A DNA stretch of 64,000 bases from Shewanella corallii (GCF_023349125.1 NZ_JAKIKT010000003.1:310001-374000); one strand, 5' to 3'. Counted from the first letter of the stretch, positions 19,342 through 27,258 are shown. Numbers and translations are program-made. The notes: a model not told the origin generated them from the sequence alone.

Positions 19342-21028
19342 CCGGGAAATACCTGATTACCGTTCTGAAGGGATTGGGGGCCGCCTGCCCGAGCCCACAT
19401 ATAGATGCATCTGTCATTACACTGCCCAGCTCCTCCAGCAATGCTTTGTCCCAGTGCTCCATCTTCATCAGGCTGACTGCCTTGCCGCAGCCAACACGGC
19501 AGGGCGTACATTGACCACAGCTTTCATGGTGAAAAAATTCCAGCATATTAATGGCCGCAGCTTTCACAGAGTCTTTGTCTGAGAGTATGACGACGGCAGC
19601 AGAGCCAATCAGAGAGCCCAATGGCTGAAGGGTATCGAAGTCCAGCGGTACATTATTTTGCGATGCGGGTAATATGCCGGACGCGGGCCCTCCGGGCTGA
19701 TACGCCGTAAAAGTATGGCCCGACAACATACCTCCGGCTGCGGCTATGATGTCAGTAATAGTGCTGCCGCTTGGCAACATGTAAATACCCGGATTGTTCA
19801 CCCTGCCGGATACCGAATAGGTTCTGAGTCCTTTTCTGCCATTGTGCTCCACATCCGCCAGCACCGAGGCACCCTCCCGACAAATCCGGGCAGTCCAGTA
19901 AAGAGTCTCGACATTGTGAACCAGTGTTGGTTGTCCAAAGAGTCCCTGCTGTGCCACATAAGGGGGTCTGTGTCTTGGCAGGCCCCTTTTGCCCTCGATT
20001 GACTCAATCATGGCACTCTCTTCACCACAGATATAGGCCCCTGCTCCCCTTCTGAGCTCAACCCAATCACAGGGTATTAATCCCTGCTCGTGCAGCGATT
20101 GAAGCTCAATCTGCAGAATTTTCAGTGCGACCGGATATTCGTCTCTGACATAGATGTAGATCTTCTCAGCCTCAACCGCCAACGCGGCGAGCAGCATGCC
20201 TTCCAATACCAGATGAGGCCTGGACTCCAAATAATATCTGTCTTTAAAGGTACCCGGCTCCCCCTCATCAGCGTTTACCGCCATATATCTGGGACCGGGC
20301 TCTGAGCGCACCGCACTCCATTTACGGCCACTGGGGAAGCCGGCGCCTCCCATTCCCCTGAGGCCTGAGTCAAGCACCTGTTGCTCCAGAGACTGTGCCG
20401 AAACATCTCCCTGCTGAAGAGATTTGAACACCTGGTAGCCGCCATCCAACAGATATTGGTCAAGGCACTCATAGTCAGGAAGTCTGGGCTCGAATTGTTT
20501 TCCAGTAATAGCCTGTATAACGTTATCCGGCGTTGCATTATCGATATGAGTGCGCCCCACTGACACTGTTGGCGCCAGGTTGCAGCGCCCCATACAGGGA
20601 GCCCGCAGAACTCTTACAGTATTTGAGTCACAGGTTTGCTGCAGCTCACCGGCCAGCCAATCGCTGCCCGCAAGGCAACAGGAAAGGGAATTACACACTC
20701 TCAGGGTGATTTCGGGCAGATGCTGATCGTCATCAAGCAGGTCAAAGTGACTGTAAAAGCTGGCCACGCCAGCAACCTCTGACTCAGGGAGATTAAGCCA
20801 TTCGCCAAGGGCTTTAAGGTGCTTTTTTTGCAGGCCGTTAAAGGCGTCTTGAATGCGGTGAAGATACTCAATCAACAGGTCTCGCCTTTTTGGCGTATCA
20901 CCAAGCAATGCGACCACTTGATTATAGGCAGCCTCATCCAACTGGCGGCCTTTAGGACCTTTACGCCCCTTACCGGAAGCAGATTTCCAAATGCCTGCGT
21001 CTCCATTGTTACTATGCTTCATTACCAC
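19316..21028 (-). CDS. fdsB: NAD-dependent formate dehydrogenase, fused NuoE-NuoF-like diaphorase subunit
   Basis: A 570-residue fusion of a NuoE-type thioredoxin-fold [2Fe-2S] domain (about residues 25-180; ligands C112, C117 or C118, C145, C149) with a NuoF-type flavoprotein (about 185-565). FMN- and NAD-binding signatures are G-M-G-G-A-G-F-P-S-G near 225-234 and N-A-D-E-G-E-P-G-T-F-K at 252-262. The C-terminal [4Fe-4S] motif is E-S-C-G-Q-C-T-P-C-R near residue 510. It passes electrons from formate to NAD+. In Fds enzymes these functions are usually on separate FdsG and FdsB chains. Initiation may be at the third codon (ATG). Its 3' end overlaps fdsA by up to 26 bases. A separate accessory FdsC/FdhD or FdsD gene is not seen nearby. 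Confidence 0.92.
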   Translation of the reverse strand: MVMKHSNNGDAGIWKSASGKGRKGPKGRQLDEAAYNQVVALLGDTPKRRDLLIEYLHRIQDAFNGLQKKHLKALGEWLNLPESEVAGVASFYSHFDLLDDDQHLPEITLRVCNSLSCCLAGSDWLAGELQQTCDSNTVRVLRAPCMGRCNLAPTVSVGRTHIDNATPDNVIQAITGKQFEPRLPDYECLDQYLLDGGYQVFKSLQQGDVSAQSLEQQVLDSGLRGMGGAGFPSGRKWSAVRSEPGPRYMAVNADEGEPGTFKDRYYLESRPHLVLEGMLLAALAVEAEKIYIYVRDEYPVALKILQIELQSLHEQGLIPCDWVELRRGAGAYICGEESAMIESIEGKRGLPRHRPPYVAQQGLFGQPTLVHNVETLYWTARICREGASVLADVEHNGRKGLRTYSVSGRVNNPGIYMLPSGSTITDIIAAAGGMLSGHTFTAYQPGGPASGILPASQNNVPLDFDTLQPLGSLIGSAAVVILSDKDSVKAAAINMLEFFHHESCGQCTPCRVGCGKAVSLMKMEHWDKALLEELGSVMTDASICGLGQAAPNPFRTVIRYFPDEVSKDAD

Positions 21029-21193
21029 CCTGCCGGATTTGTCTGTCAGCGTTCGTTAATACATTGTTATCAGGCATTTGGTGCAGGAACAAGACTACAA
21101 GTGTCAGGTAAACCCAGGCTGATGTTGCAAAACCGCAGAGGAACGGGGATTGGGTAATTATTGATACAAACACAAAACTGTTTTTACGGGATC

Positions 21194-21214
21194 AAAAAAG
21201 GCGCCGCAGCGCCT
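21194..21214 (-). terminator. Intrinsic terminator separating the malate-synthase-like gene from the formate dehydrogenase operon
   Basis: Stem AGGCGC/GCGCCT (21199-21204 with 21209-21214) with a four-base loop, followed on the minus strand by a T6 tract. It lies between the leftward 169-codon gene and fdsB, so the two are separate transcription units. Confidence 0.75.
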
Positions 21215-21249
21215 GATTTGAGATGGTCAGTGTTGGGAGAATACTTTCC

Positions 21250-21759
21250 TCAGCCCATCCGGGTTTCCAGCCTGTAGTCTTCGCCATCTTTATCGGTAAA
21301 CACCTTATTACCTACCTTCTGGGTAGATTTGGCGCCATGGAGCAGGCTGAGCCAGATGCGACATGAGATAGTCTTGGTCAGGCTGGTTTCAATTTGAATA
21401 TCTTCAATATGGGCTGCATTTTCACGGCCACGACCTGCAGTGCGGTCAAAGCTGACTTCAATGTGAATATCACCCACCTTAAATACCAGCGCACTTGGGT
21501 CATCTTTGTGACCCGACATGGCCACAAACTGGCCCGGGGTCTGCAGCCCTGTCTGACTGCCGTCGGCGAAAAAGGCCAACAGGTGCTGGTAGTAAACTAC
21601 GTAGCTGATAACATCCTGATGAGAACCATGTTCCAGTGGGCAATGTTCGTCCAAAAAACGACGGGCACTGTCCAGCAGTTCGGTATTCTGAGTGTTTTGA
21701 GTTACCGGCTGCATTATTTGTGTTCTGTGTTCTTCCTGTTGCATCATGGTCATATTCAT
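21250..21759 (-). CDS. Stand-alone protein resembling the alpha/beta domain of malate synthase G
   Basis: A 169-residue protein without signal peptide or membrane segment. Residues 32-131 resemble E. coli malate synthase G from about residue 170 to 267: R-R-F-L-D-E near the start, P-L-E-x-G-S-x-Q-D-V, T-P-x-Q-F-V, H-I-E-V/L and A-H-I-x-D-x-x-x-E. Residues 135-165 then match the enzyme again from about 289 onward (L-L-x-G-x-x-x-x-K-x-G). The part missing is about 20 residues carrying the D-C-E-D-S catalytic-barrel strand. The excised piece coincides with the TIM-barrel segment that interrupts the alpha/beta domain in the enzyme, so this looks like a free-standing domain, not a malate synthase. 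The comparison is from memory. Divergent from the RamB-like regulator. Confidence 0.7.
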   Translation of the reverse strand: MNMTMMQQEEHRTQIMQPVTQNTQNTELLDSARRFLDEHCPLEHGSHQDVISYVVYYQHLLAFFADGSQTGLQTPGQFVAMSGHKDDPSALVFKVGDIHIEVSFDRTAGRGRENAAHIEDIQIETSLTKTISCRIWLSLLHGAKSTQKVGNKVFTDKDGEDYRLETRMG

Positions 21760-21880
21760 CTTTCTGTCCTCGCTACACTGTCATCATCTTGCCGTCTGGC
21801 ATTTCCCAATCTCAGCAATGAAAGGTCGGATACTTTCCGTCATTGCTTAATTTGTAGCCTAGCGAACTTTTCGATACAAT

Positions 21881-21915
21881 TTCACAATAAAAATTTTACA
21901 ATGTGAATTTTACAA
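21881..21915. promoter_or_regulatory. Repeat-rich divergent control region, likely operator of the RamB/ScfR-like regulator
   Basis: Two perfect direct repeats AATTTTACAA lie at 21892-21901 and 21906-21915, 14 bases apart, and TTCACA (21881-21886) pairs with TGTGAA (21902-21907). They sit at the regulator's start in the 140-base region shared with the divergent gene. Autoregulation is an inference. Confidence 0.4.
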
Positions 21916-21917
21916 AT

Positions 21918-23429
21918 ATGCGCAGTGAACAAACCCTGGGGCGAAAGTCACATTTCCTTGGCACAAAAATACGTAACCTACGGAAACGTAACCATTTAAC
22001 TATGGAAGACCTGTCTGCCAGATGCATCAGGGTAAACCCGGAATCTGCACCTTCGGTTTCCTACCTGTCTATGATTGAACGGGGCAAAAGAGTTCCCAGT
22101 CAGCAGATGCTCGAGGTGATCGCCGAAGTTTTTCAAAAAGATATCGGCTGGTTTCTGGATGAAATGCCCGAGCAGGATGCCATTACCCCGGAGAAAGGAA
22201 AACGTGGCGGGATCAGCGGTATGGCACTGGAACCCGGCTTTTTGTTTTCACAGGACATTCTTCAAATCGCAATTCCCGAGATGCTGTCTCAGACGGGGAT
22301 CAGCGGCAGGCAGTTTGCCCACCTGCTTATCCGTGCCCACCAGGAACACCACCAAAATCACTTCCCTGATCTCGAGCGCGCCGCGGAAGAGGTGGGGCAC
22401 AAGCAACTTGGGCTTACCGTGGAAGAACTGACAGGCATGCTTAAACGTCAGGGTGTCCGCATCAAGTGGTTTGATGAATCGGCAACCAGAACTGCCGATG
22501 ATGCCGGTGTACTGTCCGGCAGGTTGACCACATCCTATTTTGAGTCTCCGGGAGTCGTCTATCTGAATAAGGCACTGAAAAAGCACCCGACCCGACTCAA
22601 ATACGATCTGGCTGTGCATCTGGGCCACAGTGTCTTGCATAATGTCGATGCCAGTCGCAGCCCTCTAAGCGCGGGGCGCTCAAGAGTAGAAGACAGCGGC
22701 AATGACTTCAGCACCACCCCGAATCCTCAGGATATATTGCATGCATGGCGGGACTTTGAGGCCAGTTTCTTTGCCGGGGCTATTCTGTGTCCCAGAGTGC
22801 CTTACAGACAATTGCTGGATCAGCACGGTTATGAAATTGACGTCCATAAAAAGATAGAGGTATCGCCTTCAGTAGCTATGCGCAGGATGACCGTCGCGTC
22901 GCCCTACCCTCATTGGCACTATTTTGATGCTTATGCGCCGGGAAAACTCAAAGCAGTATACCGGGGCAACGGTATTCCTCTGCCCTGGGGCAATATGCGT
23001 CAGGTCGAGGACCCCTGCCAGCACTGGGCCGTATTCAGAATGATCAGTGAAGCCGGAAAATCTGGCTCGTCGGCACAGATTTCCATTTTAAATGTGAACG
23101 GTGAGCCCAGAATATATTGCTGTGAATCCCTGAGAGTGAACGATCTTGCCGATAACCCCCATGTACTGTGTGCCGGTATCGACCTTAACCCAGCCATCGA
23201 TGCTCAGGATGGCAATGCGCTCGAGCTGGCGGAAGATCTGAAAAAGGCCTGTGTCAGCCAGGGAGGCTCAGTGGCTATACCTGCAAGTATCCGCCAGCGT
23301 CTGGTCAGTGTTGCCCGCATTTTAAATATCAATTGGATAGAGCGAGGCATAGACAACGAAGCCCGGCTGATTTGCTCCCGGGGTGCGGTATGCCCAAGAG
23401 ATCCCAGCTGTTACCAGCCCGGAGAATAG
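21918..23429 (+). CDS. XRE/RamB-ScfR-like transcriptional regulator (DUF3612 type)
   Basis: About 503 residues from ATG 21918; a GTG at 21903 in frame gives 508 (numbering below uses the longer form). The N-terminal XRE helix-turn-helix covers about residues 18-85. The middle has the layout of an ImmA/IrrE metallopeptidase-like domain, but the HExxH signature is changed: the aligned stretch reads L-A-V-H-L-G-H (236-242). A later E-A-S-F-F-A-G-A-I-L-C-P segment (286-297) matches the E-x-x-A-x-x-F-A part. The C-terminus has a cysteine cluster C-S-R-G-A-V-C-P-R-D-P-S-C. This architecture is that of short-chain fatty acyl regulators such as RamB and PrpR, which control acetate, glyoxylate and propionate genes. 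DUF3612 assignment is from memory. It diverges from the malate-synthase-like gene. Confidence 0.82.
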   Translation: MRSEQTLGRKSHFLGTKIRNLRKRNHLTMEDLSARCIRVNPESAPSVSYLSMIERGKRVPSQQMLEVIAEVFQKDIGWFLDEMPEQDAITPEKGKRGGISGMALEPGFLFSQDILQIAIPEMLSQTGISGRQFAHLLIRAHQEHHQNHFPDLERAAEEVGHKQLGLTVEELTGMLKRQGVRIKWFDESATRTADDAGVLSGRLTTSYFESPGVVYLNKALKKHPTRLKYDLAVHLGHSVLHNVDASRSPLSAGRSRVEDSGNDFSTTPNPQDILHAWRDFEASFFAGAILCPRVPYRQLLDQHGYEIDVHKKIEVSPSVAMRRMTVASPYPHWHYFDAYAPGKLKAVYRGNGIPLPWGNMRQVEDPCQHWAVFRMISEAGKSGSSAQISILNVNGEPRIYCCESLRVNDLADNPHVLCAGIDLNPAIDAQDGNALELAEDLKKACVSQGGSVAIPASIRQRLVSVARILNINWIERGIDNEARLICSRGAVCPRDPSCYQPGE

Positions 23430-23448
23430 CTATCCGGAGAATAGCTAT
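23419..23448 (+). repeat. Perfect 15-bp tandem duplication at the regulator stop codon
   Basis: CCGGAGAATAGCTAT occurs twice head to tail (23419-23433, 23434-23448). The first copy contains the TAG stop of the regulator gene; the second copy lies just after it. Confidence 0.9.
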
Positions 23449-23483
23449 AGAGTTGCTTAGCGTTAAAATCGCGGCAGGCTCGT

Positions 23484-24509
23484 TTATGAACCTAAATCAT
23501 CGCCGCTGGCGACATTCATCTTACAGTACCGAATAAACTCAGCCGGATTATCCAGTCCCAGATAGATGCTGTGGTAGTGGTACGCAGCAACAGGATCAAG
23601 CTTTATTCTGATATTAGGGCTGGCAAATAATCTGTATCTCAGCACGCCGGGCTGACGCCTTACCCGTCCCTGGTTTAGCTCTACGGCCTCAATGTCAAAC
23701 CAGGGGATAAATCTTGGTCCCATCAGACCGTAGCGGACTGTTATTCCCCTGTCGTCAAGGGTGACAAATCTGCGGGAGGAAGCCCGATACTCGGCAATAA
23801 AAAACACCAGCCCCAGTAAGGTAAGGCCGGTAACAACATTGGCGGCAAGCGGAGACCAGACAAAATGAAGCAGCAGGTGAGTCAATGGCAGTTCAAACAA
23901 AATAAGCAAGATAAATCCCATTTGATTGGCCTGATTACCGTCCAACTTATGATAGGAAAACAGATTGCCCGAGTACCCTCGCTCCAGATACCGGGCAGGC
24001 ATTAAAAAGTAACTCCAAAGCCTGAGGTCGAACAACATCAAGTCTGCAAGTATCGAACGCTCCGCTCCTACTTTGGGGAAATACTTGTCTACGCCCTGTT
24101 CAATGGCATCCTCCAGTTGCTGCCCGGCACGCAAACCCATGCGAATAATCCAAACCACACTAACTATCATCGCCAATTCAAACAGGACAAAAGCGCCCAG
24201 CAACAAGTACCTCAGCGACTCCAACCAACGCCACACCAACTTTTCTGACTCAGGTATCACTAAGCTGCCCAGCAATATCATCAAACAGCCATAGGCGAGA
24301 CTTTTTACCAGCGCCTGACGTTTGTCAGCAATACAAGCGAAACACACCAAAGGCAGTACCAACAAACCATCGAGCAATAGAAAAAGCTCACTTTTTTCTT
24401 TGCCATAGTCGTTGTACCAACCAGAAGATTGATAGTAAAAGCCCCACCACAGTGCCAACAGGCACGCAAGCAGCAAAGGGATGGATTGTTTGTTCAGCCT
24501 GGCAGCCAT
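23484..24509 (-). CDS. Uncharacterised membrane protein with a PH-like C-terminal domain
   Basis: A 341-residue protein I do not recognise. There are about five to six hydrophobic segments (about residues 10-25, 42-60, 68-85, 98-122, 195-215, 218-240) and a soluble C-terminal part of about 95 residues after R-R-F-V-T-L-D-D-R-G-I. That part has the pattern of a bacterial PH-like domain (a strand-rich region starting with L-D-D-x-G-I and containing I-P-W-F-D-I-E-A-V), often found on the cytoplasmic side of membrane proteins. It is convergent with the regulator gene and lies about 120 bases downstream of the Nif3-like gene, with a terminator in between. No function can be assigned. Confidence 0.7.
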   Translation of the reverse strand: MAARLNKQSIPLLLACLLALWWGFYYQSSGWYNDYGKEKSELFLLLDGLLVLPLVCFACIADKRQALVKSLAYGCLMILLGSLVIPESEKLVWRWLESLRYLLLGAFVLFELAMIVSVVWIIRMGLRAGQQLEDAIEQGVDKYFPKVGAERSILADLMLFDLRLWSYFLMPARYLERGYSGNLFSYHKLDGNQANQMGFILLILFELPLTHLLLHFVWSPLAANVVTGLTLLGLVFFIAEYRASSRRFVTLDDRGITVRYGLMGPRFIPWFDIEAVELNQGRVRRQPGVLRYRLFASPNIRIKLDPVAAYHYHSIYLGLDNPAEFIRYCKMNVASGDDLGS

Positions 24510-24570
24510 ACGTCACTCCAACAAACCCTGATGTTATATTCAAGTTAACAAGCCTTTGGGTTGAGGCAAC

Positions 24571-24593
24571 AAAAAAAGCCGCGGCTGCGACTT
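24571..24593 (-). terminator. Intrinsic terminator of the Nif3-like gene
   Basis: A 7-bp stem (24576-24582 with 24587-24593) around a four-base loop, with a T7 tract on the minus strand. Confidence 0.75.
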
Positions 24594-24627
24594 TTTGAGT
24601 GTAATAAATGGTTGCCAGGCGTTGGAT

Positions 24628-25380
24628 TTATATAGGGTTGCTGATATCCACAAACTCGTGCTCCAGCCCAAACTCACGGGCGAGGTGTTCACCCAATGCC
24701 TGAATACCATAGCTTTCAGTAGCATGATGACCGGCGCTGTAGTACTCAATGCCCTGCTCCATGGCTGAGTGGAAAGTGCGCTCGGAGACTTCACCGGAAA
24801 TGAAGGCATCCAGACCATATTGAGCGGCAATGTCCAGGTAATCCTGCGCGCCACCGGTACACCAGGCCACAGACTGCACTTTTCTGTCGTCGGTACCTAT
24901 GTGCAGAGGCTCCCGCCCCAATGCAGCAGCGATATCGGCTTTAAATTGCGATGCTGTTACAGCTGATTCAAGCTTGCCGCGCCAAATCAGCCCCTGTGCC
25001 ACACCTTCTATGGGCTCTGCATCAACAATACCCAGCTTCCTGGCCAGGGTCGCATTATTGCCAACAACCGGATGAGCATCCAGCGGCAAGTGATATCCCA
25101 GCAGGTTGATATCATTCAACAGCAGCGCCTTAATGCGCCTTTGTTTCATCCCCACAATTTGCTCAGGTTCACTCTTCCAGAAAAAGCCATGGTGAACCAA
25201 CAAAGCGTCTGCTCCACGCTCGGCGGCAATCTCGATCAGAGGCTGACAGGCCGTCACTCCGGTCACGATTTTATGGATCTCTTCCGAGCCCTCAACCTGA
25301 AGCCCGTTGGGTGCATAATCCCTGAATTTGTCTACCTGAAGAAACTCTGCCAAATAGGCGGTCAGCTCTGCTCTTTTCAT
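24628..25380 (-). CDS. ybgI: Nif3-like dinuclear metal centre protein (YbgI)
   Basis: A 250-residue member of the Nif3/YbgI family, toroidal proteins with a di-metal site. Typical motifs are D-Y-A-P-N-G-L-Q-V-E-G near residues 20-30, V-H-H-G-F-F-W near 61-67 with metal-binding histidines, and the C-terminal A-G-H-H-A-T-E-S-Y-G containing the second H/E metal cluster. Length matches E. coli YbgI (247). Members are sometimes labelled GTP cyclohydrolase 1 type 2, but the cellular role is not settled. It is monocistronic here: a terminator follows and more than 200 bases separate it from the divergent gene. Confidence 0.93.
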   Translation of the reverse strand: MKRAELTAYLAEFLQVDKFRDYAPNGLQVEGSEEIHKIVTGVTACQPLIEIAAERGADALLVHHGFFWKSEPEQIVGMKQRRIKALLLNDINLLGYHLPLDAHPVVGNNATLARKLGIVDAEPIEGVAQGLIWRGKLESAVTASQFKADIAAALGREPLHIGTDDRKVQSVAWCTGGAQDYLDIAAQYGLDAFISGEVSERTFHSAMEQGIEYYSAGHHATESYGIQALGEHLAREFGLEHEFVDISNPI

Positions 25381-25607
25381 TGATTTTCAAGCCTGTTGTG
25401 TTTTTTTGTGAGTGTAACCGAATTCCCCGCGTTTCCCCATACGGGACCAGCATGAATCATCACCTCCCTGTAAGTTCATTGTATTGAGTTCATACCCAAA
25501 TATGTCTTTAGCGGTCGCTTTTGAGGGGAAAATTGGACTTTTCAGGCCTTTAGCCTTTAAAATTAGCGCAAACCTCCAAGTAAACTTTAAAAAAATAGGT
25601 TCCAATT

Positions 25608-25952
25608 ATGTCAAAACTGACCAAAGAAGAGGTAATCAGCAAGCTGGAAGCAGCACTGTCTGCAAAAGAAGGCAAGGCAGTCACCATTGAACAAAAAGGT
25701 AGCTGGTTCAAAATCGATGGCGGTAAGTCCATGCGCTTCAGCGAGTTGGAAGCCATGTTGGAAGAGCAAGGTGAAGTTGTAGCCCCTGCGGCGGAAAAAC
25801 CTGCAGCGGCCAAGCCAAAAGCGAAAGCAGCACCAGCCAAGAAAAAAGCACCAGCGAAAAAAGCTGCCAGCGGTCACGGTGGTTTGACTCCAAAGGAGCT
25901 GTGGCGTCAAAAGTTGGCTGGCCAGAACGCCAAGTTGCCACGCGGTTTTTAA
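25608..25952 (+). CDS. Small protein with histone H1-like Ala/Lys/Pro tail
   Basis: A 114-residue protein. The first ~65 residues form a compact acidic/basic region with K-L-T-K-E-E-V-I-S-K-L-E-A-A-L and W-F-K-I-D-G-G-K motifs. Residues about 66-90 are a low-complexity A-K-P-K-A-K-A-A-P-A-K-K-K-A-P-A-K-K tail like that of histone H1-type nucleoid proteins. The end has a short conserved-looking G-G-L-T-P-K-E-L-W-R-Q-K-L-A-G-Q-N-A-K-L-P-R-G-F in two parts. The start ATG is preceded by an AT-rich leader and the gene has its own terminator. A DNA- or RNA-binding role is inferred only from the tail; I cannot name the family. Confidence 0.8.
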   Translation: MSKLTKEEVISKLEAALSAKEGKAVTIEQKGSWFKIDGGKSMRFSELEAMLEEQGEVVAPAAEKPAAAKPKAKAAPAKKKAPAKKAASGHGGLTPKELWRQKLAGQNAKLPRGF

Positions 25953-25966
25953 AGTCTATTCAAATT

Positions 25967-26003
25967 AAAGGGCAGGTGATTCAGGGATCGCCTGCCCTTT
26001 TTT
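25967..26003. terminator. Strong bidirectional-type terminator
   Basis: A 14-bp stem (25967-25980 with 25987-26000) containing one G-T pair, with a T tract on the plus strand. It separates two convergent genes. Confidence 0.88.
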
Positions 26004-26027
26004 ATGTCTGTTGCATAAACTCTCCGA

Positions 26028-26492
26028 CTACATTGCCGGGTCTACCCGAACGTAGCCGGGGAAATAAACCACCCGAACTTCATCGCCGGTCTGGAATGAC
26101 ACTCTGGGATCAGGATCCTGCAGCACCATTACCTGTTGCCCATCATCTTGTTTGATTAGAAGCTCAACCAACCGATATTGAACTATGCGATCACCGCCCT
26201 GTTCTGAGGCTATAGCTGCCCCCAGCAAACTCCCCAATACAGTGGCAACATCCTGACCTGAACCTCCCCCAAATTGGTGTCCCACAACACCACCAATCAA
26301 GGCTCCGCCGAATGTGCGCCAACCATGATACTGATCCGCCACCAACTCCTCTTTGGTAACCAGGTTCACTGACTGCACCTGGCCATAAACCACCTTCTCA
26401 ACCGGCACGGCCTGATTGCGCTCATAGCTTTGAACAAGCGGTGACAATACAAGCATCAACAGCATCAAAAACACTGGCTTGGGTTTCAACAT
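26028..26492 (-). CDS. Glycine-zipper (2TM) cell-envelope protein
   Basis: A 154-residue exported protein with an N-terminal signal peptide (hydrophobic residues 7-20) and a central glycine zipper: G-G-A-L-I-G-G-V-V-G-H-Q-F-G-G-G-S-G followed by G-S-L-L-G-A-A-I-A (about residues 62-93). That is the 17-kDa surface antigen/SlyB type. No lipobox cysteine is seen at the signal-peptide end, so unlike SlyB it may not be a lipoprotein. The C-terminal beta-rich part (V-Q-Y-R-L-V...V-R-V) fits the same family. Probably outer-membrane or periplasmic. The gene lies between the H1-tail gene, with which it converges, and aat, which diverges. Confidence 0.8.
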   Translation of the reverse strand: MLKPKPVFLMLLMLVLSPLVQSYERNQAVPVEKVVYGQVQSVNLVTKEELVADQYHGWRTFGGALIGGVVGHQFGGGSGQDVATVLGSLLGAAIASEQGGDRIVQYRLVELLIKQDDGQQVMVLQDPDPRVSFQTGDEVRVVYFPGYVRVDPAM

Positions 26493-26544
26493 AGCTGATT
26501 ATCCGCTAATTTATATATAGGCCGTAACAAGAGCATACCCAATA

Positions 26545-27258
26545 GTGAACTCCCTGTCTTTTCTGGATCCCAGTCAAGGTCAATTCCCCCATCCTGAGCA
26601 AGCATTAAGTGAGCCCAATGGTCTGTTGGCCATTGGCGGCGATCTGAGCACTGAGCGACTGTGTCAGGCCTATTATCAGGGTATTTTCCCCTGGTTTAAC
26701 GAAGATGACCCTATTCTATGGTGGTCACCGGATCCACGGGCGATTTTCATTCCCGGTAAACTGCATTTGAGTCGGAGTCTGATAAAGCATTTAAAGAAGA
26801 CTAACTGGCACTTTACTGTCAATCACGCTTTTCGGGAAGTGGTAGCTAACTGTGCAGCTCCCCGTGATGGTCAGAATGGCACCTGGATAAGCCCAGACAT
26901 ACAGCAAGCTTACTATGCCATGCACGAGTCAGGAAAAGCTCACTCTCTGGAGGTCTGGCAGGATGGCGACTTGGTTGGTGGCCTCTATGGTATCGCCGTT
27001 GGTCAGGTGTTCTGTGGAGAATCCATGTTTCACAAGCAAACCAATGCATCCAAAGCAGCAATGGCTATGCTTGATCAGCACCTCACCGCCTATGACTTCA
27101 GACTTATTGATGCCCAGATTATGAATCCTTATCTGGAGTCGCTGGGCGCTCAAGCCTTTAAACGCTCAGAATTTCTGACTCTGCTGCAGAAATTTCGTGA
27201 TGGCACCATCTCACCGGCATGTTGGCAACGCCAAGAGGTAACACTTGAACTCGACTAA
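26545..27258 (+). CDS. aat: Leucyl/phenylalanyl-tRNA-protein transferase
   Basis: A 237-residue enzyme that adds Leu or Phe from charged tRNA to proteins starting with Lys or Arg, marking them for ClpAP through ClpS. The family segments [10 protein letters not shown]-x-x-G-I-F-P-W-F and W-W-S-P-D-P-R-A are clear near residues 27-72, and [18 protein letters not shown] follows at about 146-163. The start is GTG 26545. It overlaps bpt by 14 bases. Confidence 0.96.
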   Translation: MNSLSFLDPSQGQFPHPEQALSEPNGLLAIGGDLSTERLCQAYYQGIFPWFNEDDPILWWSPDPRAIFIPGKLHLSRSLIKHLKKTNWHFTVNHAFREVVANCAAPRDGQNGTWISPDIQQAYYAMHESGKAHSLEVWQDGDLVGGLYGIAVGQVFCGESMFHKQTNASKAAMAMLDQHLTAYDFRLIDAQIMNPYLESLGAQAFKRSEFLTLLQKFRDGTISPACWQRQEVTLELD

